From Ruminococcus sp. (GTDB lineage: Bacteria; Bacillota; Clostridia; Lachnospirales; Lachnospiraceae), in assembly GCA_013911065.1 (NCBI GenBank), contig JACERV010000025.1, positions 1 through 64,000 on the forward strand: DNA of 64,000 nucleotides. Direction: 5' to 3'. The stretch's first letter is position 1, and each line of letters begins with the position of its first letter. This document shows, one piece after another, positions 53,536 to 62,829 of the stretch. Made by a program: the position numbers and the translations under genes. The notes under the pieces are model-generated. The model did no database searches and had not been told where the DNA came from. It worked only from the letters and a program-made list of their open reading frames with translations.

Positions 53536-54891
53536 ATGAATAAAGATAATGAAGGAGTGAACAGACAATTGGACTCGAGTGACGCCATACAATTTGTCAT
53601 ATTAATCGTATTATTGATACTGTCTGCATTTTTTTCATCTGCGGAGACAGCACTTACTACTGTAAACAAGATCCGTATGCGTTCCATAGCAGACGATGGA
53701 AACAAACGGGCTAAAATCGTGTTAGATGTAACGGAAAACCATTCCCGCAAAATGTTAAGTGCAATTCTGATCGGTAACAATATTGTGAATATTTCTGCTT
53801 CCTCACTGGCAGCCACCCTGGCTTATGGTTTCGGAGGCTACATGGTTAGTATTACAACTGCGGCCTTAACTGTTGCAATTCTTGTATTTGGCGAGATTAC
53901 TCCTAAAAATATAGCTGCAATAAATTCGGAAAAGTTTTCTCTGGCTTATATACGGGTAATAAAAGCATTCATGGTACTAATGACACCTATTATTTTCATC
54001 ATTAGTATTTTTTCACGGGGTATCCTGTTTTTATTCCATATTGATCTAAATGCGAAGAATACTACCATAACGGAAGATGAGCTGCGTACCATTGTAGATG
54101 TAAGTCACGAAGGCGGAATTCTTGAATCCGGAGAAAAGGAAATGATTTACAATGTATTCGATCTGGGAGATGTCCATGCTAAAGATGTTATGGTTCCCCG
54201 TGTACATGTATCATTTGCGGATGTGAACAGTACCTATGAAGAACTGATTGATAGTTTCAAAGAGGATAAGTTCACACGTCTTCCTGTATATGAGGATACC
54301 ACAGATAATGTGATTGGTACTATCAATATGAAAGACCTGCTGTTATTTGAAAACAGGGAAAATTTCAGTGTACGAGACATACTTCGCGAGGCTTATTTTA
54401 CTTATGAATACAAAAACGTCTCAGAGCTTCTTGTTGATATGAGAAATGCTTCATTTAACATTGCAATTGTACTCGATGAGTATGGGGAAACTGCTGGTTT
54501 GATTACCTTAGAGGATATATTGGAAGAAATTGTCGGTGAAATTCGTGATGAATATGATGACCATGAAGAAGAGTTCGTAAAACAACTTGGCGAAAACGAA
54601 TATATTGTAGAGGGCTCCATGAGCCTTGATGATGTAAATGACCGGTTGGATCTGAACCTGGAACTGGAGCTGGAATCTGCAGATTATGATTCCCTGGGAG
54701 GGCTCATTATTGAATATCTGGATAGACTTCCAGAGGTAGGTGACCAGGTTACAACGGAAAATGGAATCAGGCTGGTCGTTGAGTCTTTGGATAAGAACAG
54801 GGTTGAAAGTGTCCATGTATACCTGCCGGAAGACAGGCAGGCGGATACGGATGATGATAAATCAGATGATACAGATTCAGACGAAGAATAA
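53536..54891 (+). CDS. CNNM/CBS-domain membrane protein (HlyC/CorC family)
   Basis: A 451-aa protein: CNNM transmembrane domain (about 18-170, three to four segments), two CBS domains (about 205-325) with MVPR and VLDEYGETAGLITLEDI, then a CorC/HlyC C-terminal domain. The last 15 residues are acidic. Homologues affect magnesium or cobalt efflux. Start uncertain: AAGGAG is 11 bases before TTG 53569, while ATG 53536 has only a weak site. Confidence 0.88.
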   Translation: MNKDNEGVNRQLDSSDAIQFVILIVLLILSAFFSSAETALTTVNKIRMRSIADDGNKRAKIVLDVTENHSRKMLSAILIGNNIVNISASSLAATLAYGFGGYMVSITTAALTVAILVFGEITPKNIAAINSEKFSLAYIRVIKAFMVLMTPIIFIISIFSRGILFLFHIDLNAKNTTITEDELRTIVDVSHEGGILESGEKEMIYNVFDLGDVHAKDVMVPRVHVSFADVNSTYEELIDSFKEDKFTRLPVYEDTTDNVIGTINMKDLLLFENRENFSVRDILREAYFTYEYKNVSELLVDMRNASFNIAIVLDEYGETAGLITLEDILEEIVGEIRDEYDDHEEEFVKQLGENEYIVEGSMSLDDVNDRLDLNLELELESADYDSLGGLIIEYLDRLPEVGDQVTTENGIRLVVESLDKNRVESVHVYLPEDRQADTDDDKSDDTDSDEE

Positions 54892-54914
54892 AATAGGTAT
54901 TAAGGAATTATTTT

Positions 54915-54960
54915 AAAACTGCCGCCGTGAAGTGAATTTATGCTTCACGGCGGCAGTTTT
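54915..54960. terminator. Bidirectional terminator
   Basis: A perfect 18-bp stem (AAAACTGCCGCCGTGAAG and its complement) with a 10-base loop, between convergent genes ending at 54891 and 54975. Runs of A on one side and T on the other allow use in both directions. Confidence 0.93.
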
Positions 54961-54974
54961 CACAATGGGTGATT

Positions 54975-55772
54975 TCAAATATGAAGGACATCCTTAATTG
55001 TGTAAAATCCGGGTTCTTTTCCTGCCAGGAATACGGCACAATCACAGGCCCCGCGGGCAAAGCATTCCCAGTTGTAGGAATGATGGGTAATTTCCATACG
55101 TTCCCCCATAAATCCGAAATAAACTGTATGGCTGCTTGGAATATTTCCTGCCCTGAGAGAGTGATAGCAGATGGTCCCCTTTTCCCTCGGTGAAACACCC
55201 TGCCGCCCGTAGACTGCAACATCTGCCAGCTCTTTTCCCATAGCATGAGCCATGATTTCTCCCATTTCTTTGGATGTACCGCTGGGAGCATCCTTCTTCC
55301 ACTGGTCATGCATCTCCAGAATTTCGATATCTGCCTCCTCACCTATAACCGCAGCTGCAACTTCTAGGAGTTTGTTCATGACATTCACCAGCTTGGAGGT
55401 ATTGGCTGCATAAAGCATGGGAATTTCCTTCCCTGCATCTCTGAATCTCTGCATTTCTTCAGGAGTAAATCCAGTCGTTCCGCATACCAGGGCCTTTTTA
55501 TGGACGAGAGCAAGTGTAAGAACCTCCATTGCCATTTCTTTTGTTGAAAAATCAATGATAACATCACAGTTATCAATCACAGAGCTAAGATCATCCACCA
55601 CAGGGACTCCAAGGTCAGCTCCAGTCATTGCTGCCTGTCCAAGGTCTTTTCCGATATAATCCCTTCCTTTCGGTGCCACACCTGCAACGAATTCTACATC
55701 ATCCCTACTCGCGGCGATCTGCGTAATTAATTTCCCCATTTTCCCTCTTGGACCTACTACGATTAATTTCAT
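54975..55772 (-). CDS. dapB: 4-hydroxy-tetrahydrodipicolinate reductase DapB
   Basis: A 265-aa lysine/diaminopimelate pathway reductase. NAD(P)H motif VGPRGKMG (6-13). GTTGFT and AANTSKLVN are conserved. The active-site segment EMHDQWKKDAPSGT keeps the catalytic His and Lys, but the second His of the common HH pair is Asp, and the nucleotide motif has PR instead of the usual C-G. ATG 55772 is 8 bases from AAGGAG. Function remains likely. Confidence 0.87.
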   Translation of the reverse strand: MKLIVVGPRGKMGKLITQIAASRDDVEFVAGVAPKGRDYIGKDLGQAAMTGADLGVPVVDDLSSVIDNCDVIIDFSTKEMAMEVLTLALVHKKALVCGTTGFTPEEMQRFRDAGKEIPMLYAANTSKLVNVMNKLLEVAAAVIGEEADIEILEMHDQWKKDAPSGTSKEMGEIMAHAMGKELADVAVYGRQGVSPREKGTICYHSLRAGNIPSSHTVYFGFMGERMEITHHSYNWECFARGACDCAVFLAGKEPGFYTIKDVLHI

Positions 55773-55895
55773 GTTGTAAACTCCTTTCACATACCTGTTT
55801 TTGTACAGCCAATTTTATAGCTTCCCTGATAAACATTATAATACGAACAACAGACAAAGCAATATAAAATAATGAATAAGGTAACCTCTTTCACA

Positions 55896-55929
55896 CTTTC
55901 ACATATTATAAAATAGAACAATGTGAAAG
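55896..55929. promoter_or_regulatory. Palindrome overlapping the amidase promoter
   Basis: A 9-bp inverted repeat CTTTCACAT / ATGTGAAAG with 16 bases between, just upstream of the amidase. The spacer holds a TATAAA-like -10 element. A regulator binding here could control the gene; mRNA folding is the alternative. Confidence 0.45.
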
Positions 55930-55941
55930 GAATCTTTACTT

Positions 55942-56706
55942 ATGCCTTATATAATCATGTTAGATCCAGGACACGGCGGCCGTGACCCGGGAGCAGTACA
56001 CAATGGACGCCAGGAAAAAGTTGATAATATGCGCCTCGCGTTAGCACTCGGTGAAATCCTCGAAAATGATGGCATAGACGTGGAATACACAAGAACTACG
56101 GATGTCTACGAATCACCTTACGAGAAAGCTATGAAAGCCAACAATGCCGGAGCAGATTTTTTCATCTCCTTACATCGTAATTCATTTCCCACTGATAATG
56201 TAGTATCAGGAGTGGAATCTCTTGTTTATAGTAAAGATGGAATCAAACTTGAAATGGCGGAAAATATTAATAAGCAGCTGGAGGCCGTAGGGTTCAAAAA
56301 CCTGGGCGTGACAGCCCGCCCGAATCTTGTTGTCCTCCGCCGCACCCAGATGCCTGCGGTAATGGTGGAAGTAGGATTTGTTAACTCAAATGAAGACAAT
56401 CGGATATTTGACGAACATTTTAATGAAATTGCCCAGGCAATTGCCAATGGCATTCTTGAAACCTTGGATATGAATAACCCCGAAGATCCTCCGGGATACA
56501 GAATCCAGGTCGGTGCATTCCGGAACCCAACTTATGCAAACCGCCTTTTAAATGAATTACTGGAACAGGATTTCCCCGCAGCAATCATAGATTCTGATGG
56601 ATTCTTCCGGGTACAGGTGGGTAACTTCAGTACATTGGAAGATGCCACTGAAATGGAACGGCGTCTGAAAAATGCCGGATATCCCACAATTATTGTCAGC
56701 CAGTAA
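55942..56706 (+). CDS. N-acetylmuramoyl-L-alanine amidase with SPOR domain
   Basis: A 254-aa protein. Residues 2-175 are an amidase_3 zinc domain: LDPGHGG (His10), Glu24-26 region, SLHRNS and the catalytic Glu in VEVGFVNS. Residues about 183-252 form a SPOR peptidoglycan-binding domain (YRIQVGAFRNPTYAN...). There is no signal peptide or membrane anchor, odd for a wall hydrolase; it may act after lysis, in the forespore, or be exported otherwise. Confidence 0.9.
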   Translation: MPYIIMLDPGHGGRDPGAVHNGRQEKVDNMRLALALGEILENDGIDVEYTRTTDVYESPYEKAMKANNAGADFFISLHRNSFPTDNVVSGVESLVYSKDGIKLEMAENINKQLEAVGFKNLGVTARPNLVVLRRTQMPAVMVEVGFVNSNEDNRIFDEHFNEIAQAIANGILETLDMNNPEDPPGYRIQVGAFRNPTYANRLLNELLEQDFPAAIIDSDGFFRVQVGNFSTLEDATEMERRLKNAGYPTIIVSQ

Positions 56707-56808
56707 TTCAATATTTTATATCTGATACGACAAAACAGTACCCCTTTTTTCTCCATTTATGATAAACTGGTACCAATACCAGTTGTTTGTGAGTGAAATG
56801 GGGGTACT

Positions 56809-59403
56809 ATGAAAAGTATGGAACGTGTAAGTACAGGATTGCAGGGCGCAGATACTGTCATTGACTTTCTCCGGCTTGGTGATAATGTAGTCTGGCAGGT
56901 AGACTCTTTAGAGGCTTATTCTTTCGCGGTGGACGAGTTCGCACGTCAGGCTGTAAGCGAGGGAAGGAGGCTTCTATATATACACTTTGGAAGCCATCCG
57001 CGGCTGCTCGATGAGTCCGCCCTAAAAAATGCAGGTGCTGACTTCCAGGTATACCCGATCGATGCAAGTATGGGCTTCGAATCCTTTACCAGTGCGGTCC
57101 ATCAGATTATTACAACTGAGGGACGGTATGCCTTTTATGTGTTTGACTGTCTCAGCGAACTCCTTCAGTATTGGTGCTCCGATCTGATGACAGGGAACTT
57201 TTTTCAGGTTACATGCCCTTATCTGTATGAGCTGGATACAATTGCATATTTTGGGCTTTACAGAAATGCCCATGCACAGGATACAGTTGCACGGATACGT
57301 GAAGTTACACAGCTTCTTCTGAACCTGTATACAATTGACCAGCAATATTATCTGCACCCATTAAAAGTATGGGAGCGTTATTCTCCGGTTATGTTTCTGC
57401 CCCATTTGCTGACGAAGGGTACGGCAGAGTGTATTACTGACAGTACCAGCACCGCCGAACTATTTTCCAGGCTGCAGATTCAGACGAAAAAGCTGGACTA
57501 TTGGGATATCAGCTTTGAGGAAGCAAAGCCTTATTTGAACGCACCTGTCTCAGAGCAGGCATATATTAAAGAAAACCTCCTGAACCTGTTGATTGGGAAA
57601 AGATCACGGATTACTTCCCTGAGCCGGGAATATTTCACTTTGAATGACCTGATACAGATTGAGTCCCGGGAAATCGGAACCGGATATATAGGCGGAAAAT
57701 CAGTCGGTATGCTCCTCGCCCGGAAAATACTGGAAACTCAAAGCCCCGGTATTTGTACGGAGCATTTGGAAATGCACGACTCCTACTATATAGGGTCAGA
57801 TGTCTTCTATACTTACATCGTACAGAACGGCTGCTGGCGTCTCCGCATGAAACAAAAAACAGAGGAAGAATATTTCTCCGCCGCCCCCAAACTCCGGGAA
57901 AAATTACTGAGCGGACACTTTCCAACTACCATCAAAGAACAGATCATGGTCATGCTGGAATACTTTGGACAATCCCCTATTATTGTCCGCTCCAGCTCTC
58001 TGTTAGAAGACAACTTTGGAAATGCTTTTGCAGGAAAATATGACAGTGTTTTCTGCCCTAATCAGGGAACCCCGGAAGAGCGTTATCATGTTTTTATGGA
58101 AGCTGTCCGCAAAGTATATGCCAGCACTATGGGCCGGGAAGCTCTGGAGTACCGGCAGAACCGGGGACTTGCCCAGAAGGATGAACAGATGGCTCTGCTG
58201 GTGCAGAGAGTCTCCGGAGATTATCACGGAAATTATTTTTTCCCTCACTGCGCAGGAGTAGGAAATTCTTCAAACCTGTTTGTCTGGGACAAAACTACAG
58301 ACCCCTCCAAAGGAATGCTGCGTCTTGTATTCGGTATGGGTACCCGTGCTGTGGACAGGGTGAACACCGATTATCCGCGTATTGTCACTCTCGATAAGCC
58401 GGAACGCCCTCCACTGCTTGCTTATGGGGACGAGAGAAAGTTCTCACAGCATTATGTAGATGTCATTAATCTGGAGGAAAATAAATTCCAGACCATTCCA
58501 CTGGAAGAGGCCGCCGGGCTTCCTTTGAAAACAAACATCCGGCTTTTTCTGGAACCGGATTCGGAGCTTGCGCGTTATTTCAGAGAGACAGGCCAGAGGG
58601 GCCGCAAAATTCCGGACATTGCTAACTTCGCCCGCCTGCTTCGCCATACGGACTTTGCAAAGACAATGGATCATATTTTAACTGTTTTGTCTGGTATTTA
58701 TGATTATCCGGTGGATATTGAATTCACCTGTAATTTTAATAAACAGGAGAACTACCGGGTCAATCTTCTTCAATGCCGGCCTCTGCAGACAAGAGGTCTT
58801 GGAAAAACCATCGAACTCCCGGAAAAACTGGACAAGTCCCAGTGCTATTTTACCTCCACCGGAAACTTTATGGGTGGAAATGTAAGACTTCCGGTGCATT
58901 ATATTATTTTTGTAAAGATAGAGCCTTATCTGGAATTGAATGAGCAACAGAAGTATGCCATTGCCAACCAAATAGGCACACTGAACCGGATATTAAAAAA
59001 CAAACATGCCATCCTGATCGGTCCCGGGCGTTGGGGCACCACCACCGCCGCCCTTGGCGTACCGGTCCGTTTTACAGATCTCTGCAACATGGATGTAATA
59101 TGTGAAGTTTCTTATGAAAATCTGGGACTGATGCCGGAATTGTCCTGCGGAAGCCATTTCTTCCAGGACATTATAGAATCCAATATCTTCTACGCTGCAC
59201 TATTTCAAAGTGACCCGAATGTATATTTCAATGAGGAGAAAATTCTTAGGAAGGAAAATATACTGGACAGCCTTTTGGCAGAGAGTAAAGAGGAAATCAT
59301 TTACTCTGACGTGATACATGTCATAGATACAAAAGAAGATGGAAGTGAAATCTATTCTGATATTATAAAACAGAAACTAATCTGTACCGACAAATATCAA
59401 TAA
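56809..59403 (+). CDS. RecA/KaiC-like plus PPDK N-terminal (PEP-utiliser) protein
   Basis: An 864-aa protein. Residues 1-220 resemble a RecA/KaiC-type domain without a Walker A motif. Residues about 285-670 resemble the PPDK/PEP-synthase ATP-grasp domain, with IGTGYIGGKSVGMLLA, IIVRSSSLLEDNFGNAFAGKYDS and DIEFTC...LLQCRPLQ. Neither the phosphohistidine domain nor the PEP/pyruvate domain is present. A further C-terminal region (about 680-864) is unfamiliar. It is probably a phosphotransfer or ATP-binding protein of unknown role. Confidence 0.8.
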   Translation: MKSMERVSTGLQGADTVIDFLRLGDNVVWQVDSLEAYSFAVDEFARQAVSEGRRLLYIHFGSHPRLLDESALKNAGADFQVYPIDASMGFESFTSAVHQIITTEGRYAFYVFDCLSELLQYWCSDLMTGNFFQVTCPYLYELDTIAYFGLYRNAHAQDTVARIREVTQLLLNLYTIDQQYYLHPLKVWERYSPVMFLPHLLTKGTAECITDSTSTAELFSRLQIQTKKLDYWDISFEEAKPYLNAPVSEQAYIKENLLNLLIGKRSRITSLSREYFTLNDLIQIESREIGTGYIGGKSVGMLLARKILETQSPGICTEHLEMHDSYYIGSDVFYTYIVQNGCWRLRMKQKTEEEYFSAAPKLREKLLSGHFPTTIKEQIMVMLEYFGQSPIIVRSSSLLEDNFGNAFAGKYDSVFCPNQGTPEERYHVFMEAVRKVYASTMGREALEYRQNRGLAQKDEQMALLVQRVSGDYHGNYFFPHCAGVGNSSNLFVWDKTTDPSKGMLRLVFGMGTRAVDRVNTDYPRIVTLDKPERPPLLAYGDERKFSQHYVDVINLEENKFQTIPLEEAAGLPLKTNIRLFLEPDSELARYFRETGQRGRKIPDIANFARLLRHTDFAKTMDHILTVLSGIYDYPVDIEFTCNFNKQENYRVNLLQCRPLQTRGLGKTIELPEKLDKSQCYFTSTGNFMGGNVRLPVHYIIFVKIEPYLELNEQQKYAIANQIGTLNRILKNKHAILIGPGRWGTTTAALGVPVRFTDLCNMDVICEVSYENLGLMPELSCGSHFFQDIIESNIFYAALFQSDPNVYFNEEKILRKENILDSLLAESKEEIIYSDVIHVIDTKEDGSEIYSDIIKQKLICTDKYQ

Positions 59404-59422
59404 ATATGTAAACCTATAGAAA

Positions 59423-59465
59423 GGGCTGATATAAACCAGACCGTCTGTCTGACTTGTATCAGCCC
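59423..59465 (+). terminator. Terminator after the PPDK-N gene
   Basis: A 9-bp stem GGGCTGATA / TATCAGCCC with a 25-base loop containing a further hairpin, followed by CTATAATTTT. It lies between convergent genes. Confidence 0.75.
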
Positions 59466-59499
59466 CTATAATTTTGCTGAAATTGCAGCAATTTTATTG

Positions 59500-60849
59500 T
59501 TACATCCCGTCTACCAGTTTTTCAGCTTCCAGTACTTTTACAACCTGGCCTACATATTTCTCACAGATTTCATCAGTAGAAGCTTCCACCATAACACGGA
59601 TAACCGGTTCTGTGCCGCTTTCCCGGACTAAAATCCTTCCATCGCTTCCCAGAGCTGCTGCCACCTCTTCCACTGATTTTTGTACTGCAGGATTTTCCCT
59701 TGCAGTCTTCTTATCAGTTACACGGACATTTTTCAAAAGCTGCGGATATATTTTTACTTCTTCACACAACTTCGCCAGTGTCTGTTTCTTCTCCATGATA
59801 ACCTCCATCAACATCAGAGAGGTCAGGATACCATCACCGGTTCTTGCATGTTTGCTGAAAATAATATGTCCGGACTGCTCGCCGCCAAGGGTATACCCAT
59901 TTTGCTGCATGTTCTCATATACATATTTATCACCTACAGCCGTCTGCTCATAATTTATTCCGGCTTTATCACAGGCTTTGTAAAGTCCAAGGTTTGACAT
60001 AATGGTAGTAACAATTGTATTGCCCTCCAGACGTCCCTGCTCCATAAGGTATTTTCCACAGACATAGAGAATCAGGTCGCCGTCTACTACATTCCCATTT
60101 CCATCCACTGCAATACACCGGTCTGCATCACCGTCAAAAGCAAATCCTACATCCAGGTTTTTCTCTTTTACATACTGCTGTAACACCTCTATATGAGTGG
60201 AACCGCAATTTGTATTAATATTGACTCCATCCGGTTCATTGTTTATCACATAGGTCTTCGCTCCCAAAGCATCATAAACGCTTTTGGCAATACTGAAAGC
60301 ACTTCCGTTGGAGCAGTCAAGCCCAATCTTCATATCCTTGAAAGAGCGGGTTGCAAGGGAAATCAAATGTCCGATATACCGGTTTCTTCCAGCAGCATAG
60401 TCAATAGTACGTCCGATATCGGCTTTTGTTGCCAGGGGAAGTTCCGGGACTTTTCCGTCAATGTATGCTTCAATCTCCTCTTCCACATCTGCTTCCATCT
60501 TATGCCCCTGCCCATTAATAAGCTTTATGCCATTATCATAAAATGGATTGTGACTTGCGGAAATCATAATTCCACAATCAAAATCTTCCGTGCGTACAAC
60601 ATAGGATACACTGGGGGTTGTTGTTACATGGAGCAGATATGCATCTGCGCCGGATGCCGTCAGGCCTGATGCCAACGCATACTCATACATATAGCTGCTT
60701 CTTCTTGTATCCTTTCCAATGACAACTCTTGCCTTATGTTCACGCCCAAAATACCATCCCAGGTAACGCCCTACTTTAAAAGCATGCTCCACAGTCAGAA
60801 CTACGTTTGCTTCTCCTCTAAATCCATCTGTTCCAAAATATTTGCCCAT
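59500..60849 (-). CDS. glmM: Phosphoglucosamine mutase GlmM
   Basis: A 449-aa mutase converting glucosamine-6-phosphate to glucosamine-1-phosphate for cell-wall precursors. The phosphoserine is S99 in SASHNP; metal motif DGDADR (about 240); sugar motif GGEQSGH; phosphate-binding RESGTEPVIR. Full family length. GAGGAAAA precedes ATG. Confidence 0.96.
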   Translation of the reverse strand: MGKYFGTDGFRGEANVVLTVEHAFKVGRYLGWYFGREHKARVVIGKDTRRSSYMYEYALASGLTASGADAYLLHVTTTPSVSYVVRTEDFDCGIMISASHNPFYDNGIKLINGQGHKMEADVEEEIEAYIDGKVPELPLATKADIGRTIDYAAGRNRYIGHLISLATRSFKDMKIGLDCSNGSAFSIAKSVYDALGAKTYVINNEPDGVNINTNCGSTHIEVLQQYVKEKNLDVGFAFDGDADRCIAVDGNGNVVDGDLILYVCGKYLMEQGRLEGNTIVTTIMSNLGLYKACDKAGINYEQTAVGDKYVYENMQQNGYTLGGEQSGHIIFSKHARTGDGILTSLMLMEVIMEKKQTLAKLCEEVKIYPQLLKNVRVTDKKTARENPAVQKSVEEVAAALGSDGRILVRESGTEPVIRVMVEASTDEICEKYVGQVVKVLEAEKLVDGM

Positions 60850-60970
60850 ATAATTTTCCTCTTATCATTTTGCTTGTTTTTCTGCTGCCCCCACTCAGGC
60901 AGCATTCATTAACATTATATTTGTATTTATCGCAAGATACAACTTTTTTTTACAATTTGGACATAAAAAC

Positions 60971-61024
60971 TTACAACGAGGTATGCTTACGAAAGCAAAC
61001 TTTCTTCTGCATACCTCGCTGTAA
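60971..61024. terminator. Long inverted repeat between FAD oxidoreductase and glmM
   Basis: Arms TTACAACGAGGTATGC and GCATACCTCGCTGTAA (one mismatch) with a 22-base loop. It follows the stop of the oxidoreductase gene (61100) and precedes glmM, so it may end that transcript. No strong U-run. Confidence 0.55.
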
Positions 61025-61099
61025 ATTTTGTTTGGCACTCCGCCTAAGCCCGATGCAGCAAGGCCAAATCGAGCTTATAGCTGAACTATAACCAATTGC

Positions 61100-62497
61100 T
61101 TACTGCTCTTCTTCCAAGATTGCCCTTGCCACGCATAATCCGTTGGCTGATGCCTGCTGCAGCCCTCTTGTAATGGATGCACCATCGCCCATAGCACGCA
61201 GTCCTTTTATATTTGTCTCAAACTTTTCATCTACAAGAACCTTATTAGAATAAAACTTAACCTCTACTCCGTATAAAAGTGTTTCGTCACTGGCAATACC
61301 CGGAGTAACCTTATCCAGAGCCTTGATCATTTCATCAATAGCTACCATAATCCGGTGAGGAAATACAAGTGATAAATCTCCCGGCACTGCATCTTTCAGC
61401 GTCGGTGTAATATTATTGCGGACCAGCCTCTCCTCCGTAGTTCTTCTGCCTCTTCGGAAATCTCCGTATCTCTGCAGCAGAATCCTTCCTCCGCTCAGCA
61501 TATTTCCCAGCTGGGCAATTTGTTTTCCATATTCAATCGGAGATTTGAACGGCTCCGTAAAGTTCTTTGACACCAAAAGGGCAAAGTTCGTATTATTCGT
61601 CTTCATTTCTTTTGACTTGTATGCATGACCGTTCACAACTGCCAGTCCATTTTCATAGTATTCTGTGGCTACCTCACCCGATGGATTGGTGCAGAATACT
61701 CTCACCTTATCATCGAAAGTCGGTGTGTAGTATACCAGTTTTGCTTCATACAGCTTGTCATTCAGCTCTTTCATGATTTCGTCCCGGACTTCCACACGGA
61801 CACCTACGTCCACTGTGCCGTTTTTCGTCTCAATGTTATGCCCCTGGCACACATGTGAAAACCATTCTGAGCCTTCCCGCCCTACTCCGGACACAATTTC
61901 CGGTGCATAATAAGTCTCACCTTTGTCTGTTACGACCCCTTTGGCAACTCCATCCTCAATCAAAATATCCGTCACCATAGTTTTAAACATAATTTCTACA
62001 CCGGCATCCAAAAGGTGATGCTGCAGGCGGGTATAAATTTTATAGCCCTCCTCTGTTCCCAAATGCCGGATTGGACATTCAATCAATTTTAAGTTTGCCT
62101 GTATTGCCTTTGTACGTATATCAGTAATTGCCTGCTGGTCTTCAATACCGTACACTTTATTATCCGCACCAAACTGTAAATAGATGCTGTCAGCCTCATT
62201 GATCAATTCCGTGGCTTTCTCATATCCAAGAATTTCCGGAAGAGTTCCTCCTACATCGGGTGACAAGGACAATTTACCATCTGAAAAGGCTCCTGCCCCT
62301 GCAAATCCTGTTGTAATAGAACAGGGCTGGCATCCTACACATGTTCTTGTCTTTCTCTTAGGACATTGCCTTGCCTCGATAGAACGGCCCTTCTCAATCA
62401 TCAGCACCTTCATATCCGGCTTCTGCCGCTTTAACTCATATGCACAAAATATACCGGATGGCCCGGCACCTATTATCACTACATCATACTGATTCAT
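61100..62497 (-). CDS. NAD(P)/FAD-dependent oxidoreductase
   Basis: A 465-aa flavoprotein. Dinucleotide-binding motif VIIGAGPSGIFCAYEL (6-21) and a C-terminal FAD motif GLRAMGDGASITRGL. A Cys-rich stretch (CPKRKTRTCVGCQPCSITTG, about 45-64) is typical of the FAD_oxidored/YtfH-like 'aminoacetone/uncharacterised' group. Substrate unknown. Possible Fe-S or disulfide role for the cysteines is inferred. Confidence 0.88.
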   Translation of the reverse strand: MNQYDVVIIGAGPSGIFCAYELKRQKPDMKVLMIEKGRSIEARQCPKRKTRTCVGCQPCSITTGFAGAGAFSDGKLSLSPDVGGTLPEILGYEKATELINEADSIYLQFGADNKVYGIEDQQAITDIRTKAIQANLKLIECPIRHLGTEEGYKIYTRLQHHLLDAGVEIMFKTMVTDILIEDGVAKGVVTDKGETYYAPEIVSGVGREGSEWFSHVCQGHNIETKNGTVDVGVRVEVRDEIMKELNDKLYEAKLVYYTPTFDDKVRVFCTNPSGEVATEYYENGLAVVNGHAYKSKEMKTNNTNFALLVSKNFTEPFKSPIEYGKQIAQLGNMLSGGRILLQRYGDFRRGRRTTEERLVRNNITPTLKDAVPGDLSLVFPHRIMVAIDEMIKALDKVTPGIASDETLLYGVEVKFYSNKVLVDEKFETNIKGLRAMGDGASITRGLQQASANGLCVARAILEEEQ

Positions 62498-62522
62498 TTT
62501 ATCCCTCAGCTTTCTTTAAATT

Positions 62523-62589
62523 ATACTTATTGAACTGCTAAAATTCAATATGGTGTACTTCTTGAACTCCTAATGTCCAAGAAGACCTA
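62523..62589. repeat. Two tandem palindromic repeats
   Basis: Copies CTTATTGAAC...ATTCAATATG and CTTCTTGAAC / GTCCAAGAAG, in the 330-base gap before the HAD gene. They belong to the same family as those at 50263-50359 and keep the stem by compensating changes (ATTG/CAAT versus CTTG/CAAG). Apart from these and the repeat at 62736 the gap holds no gene. Confidence 0.7.
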
Positions 62590-62735
62590 TTTTCATTACA
62601 AAAGGGCAGTTTCTCCCCTATGCAATTTCAAGACCATTGTTACAATAGGATAGTATCACACAATTTTTAGAAGAACAAGGCTATACAATCCTTTGTTTTT
62701 AAGGTAATATATAAGAAGTATAACTTTATATTAGA

Positions 62736-62773
62736 GTATACTGATCGGACTGCTAATATCCAATTTAGTATAC
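62736..62773. repeat. Single palindromic repeat
   Basis: Outer arms GTATACT / AGTATAC (7 bp) around a diverged core TCGGACTGCTAATATCCAA, the same family. It ends 57 bases before the HAD start and could affect its transcript. Confidence 0.6.
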
Positions 62774-62829
62774 CTTATCTGGTATTTTGTAATACGAAAT
62801 ACACATAAGATACAATCATGGAGGTTTAT

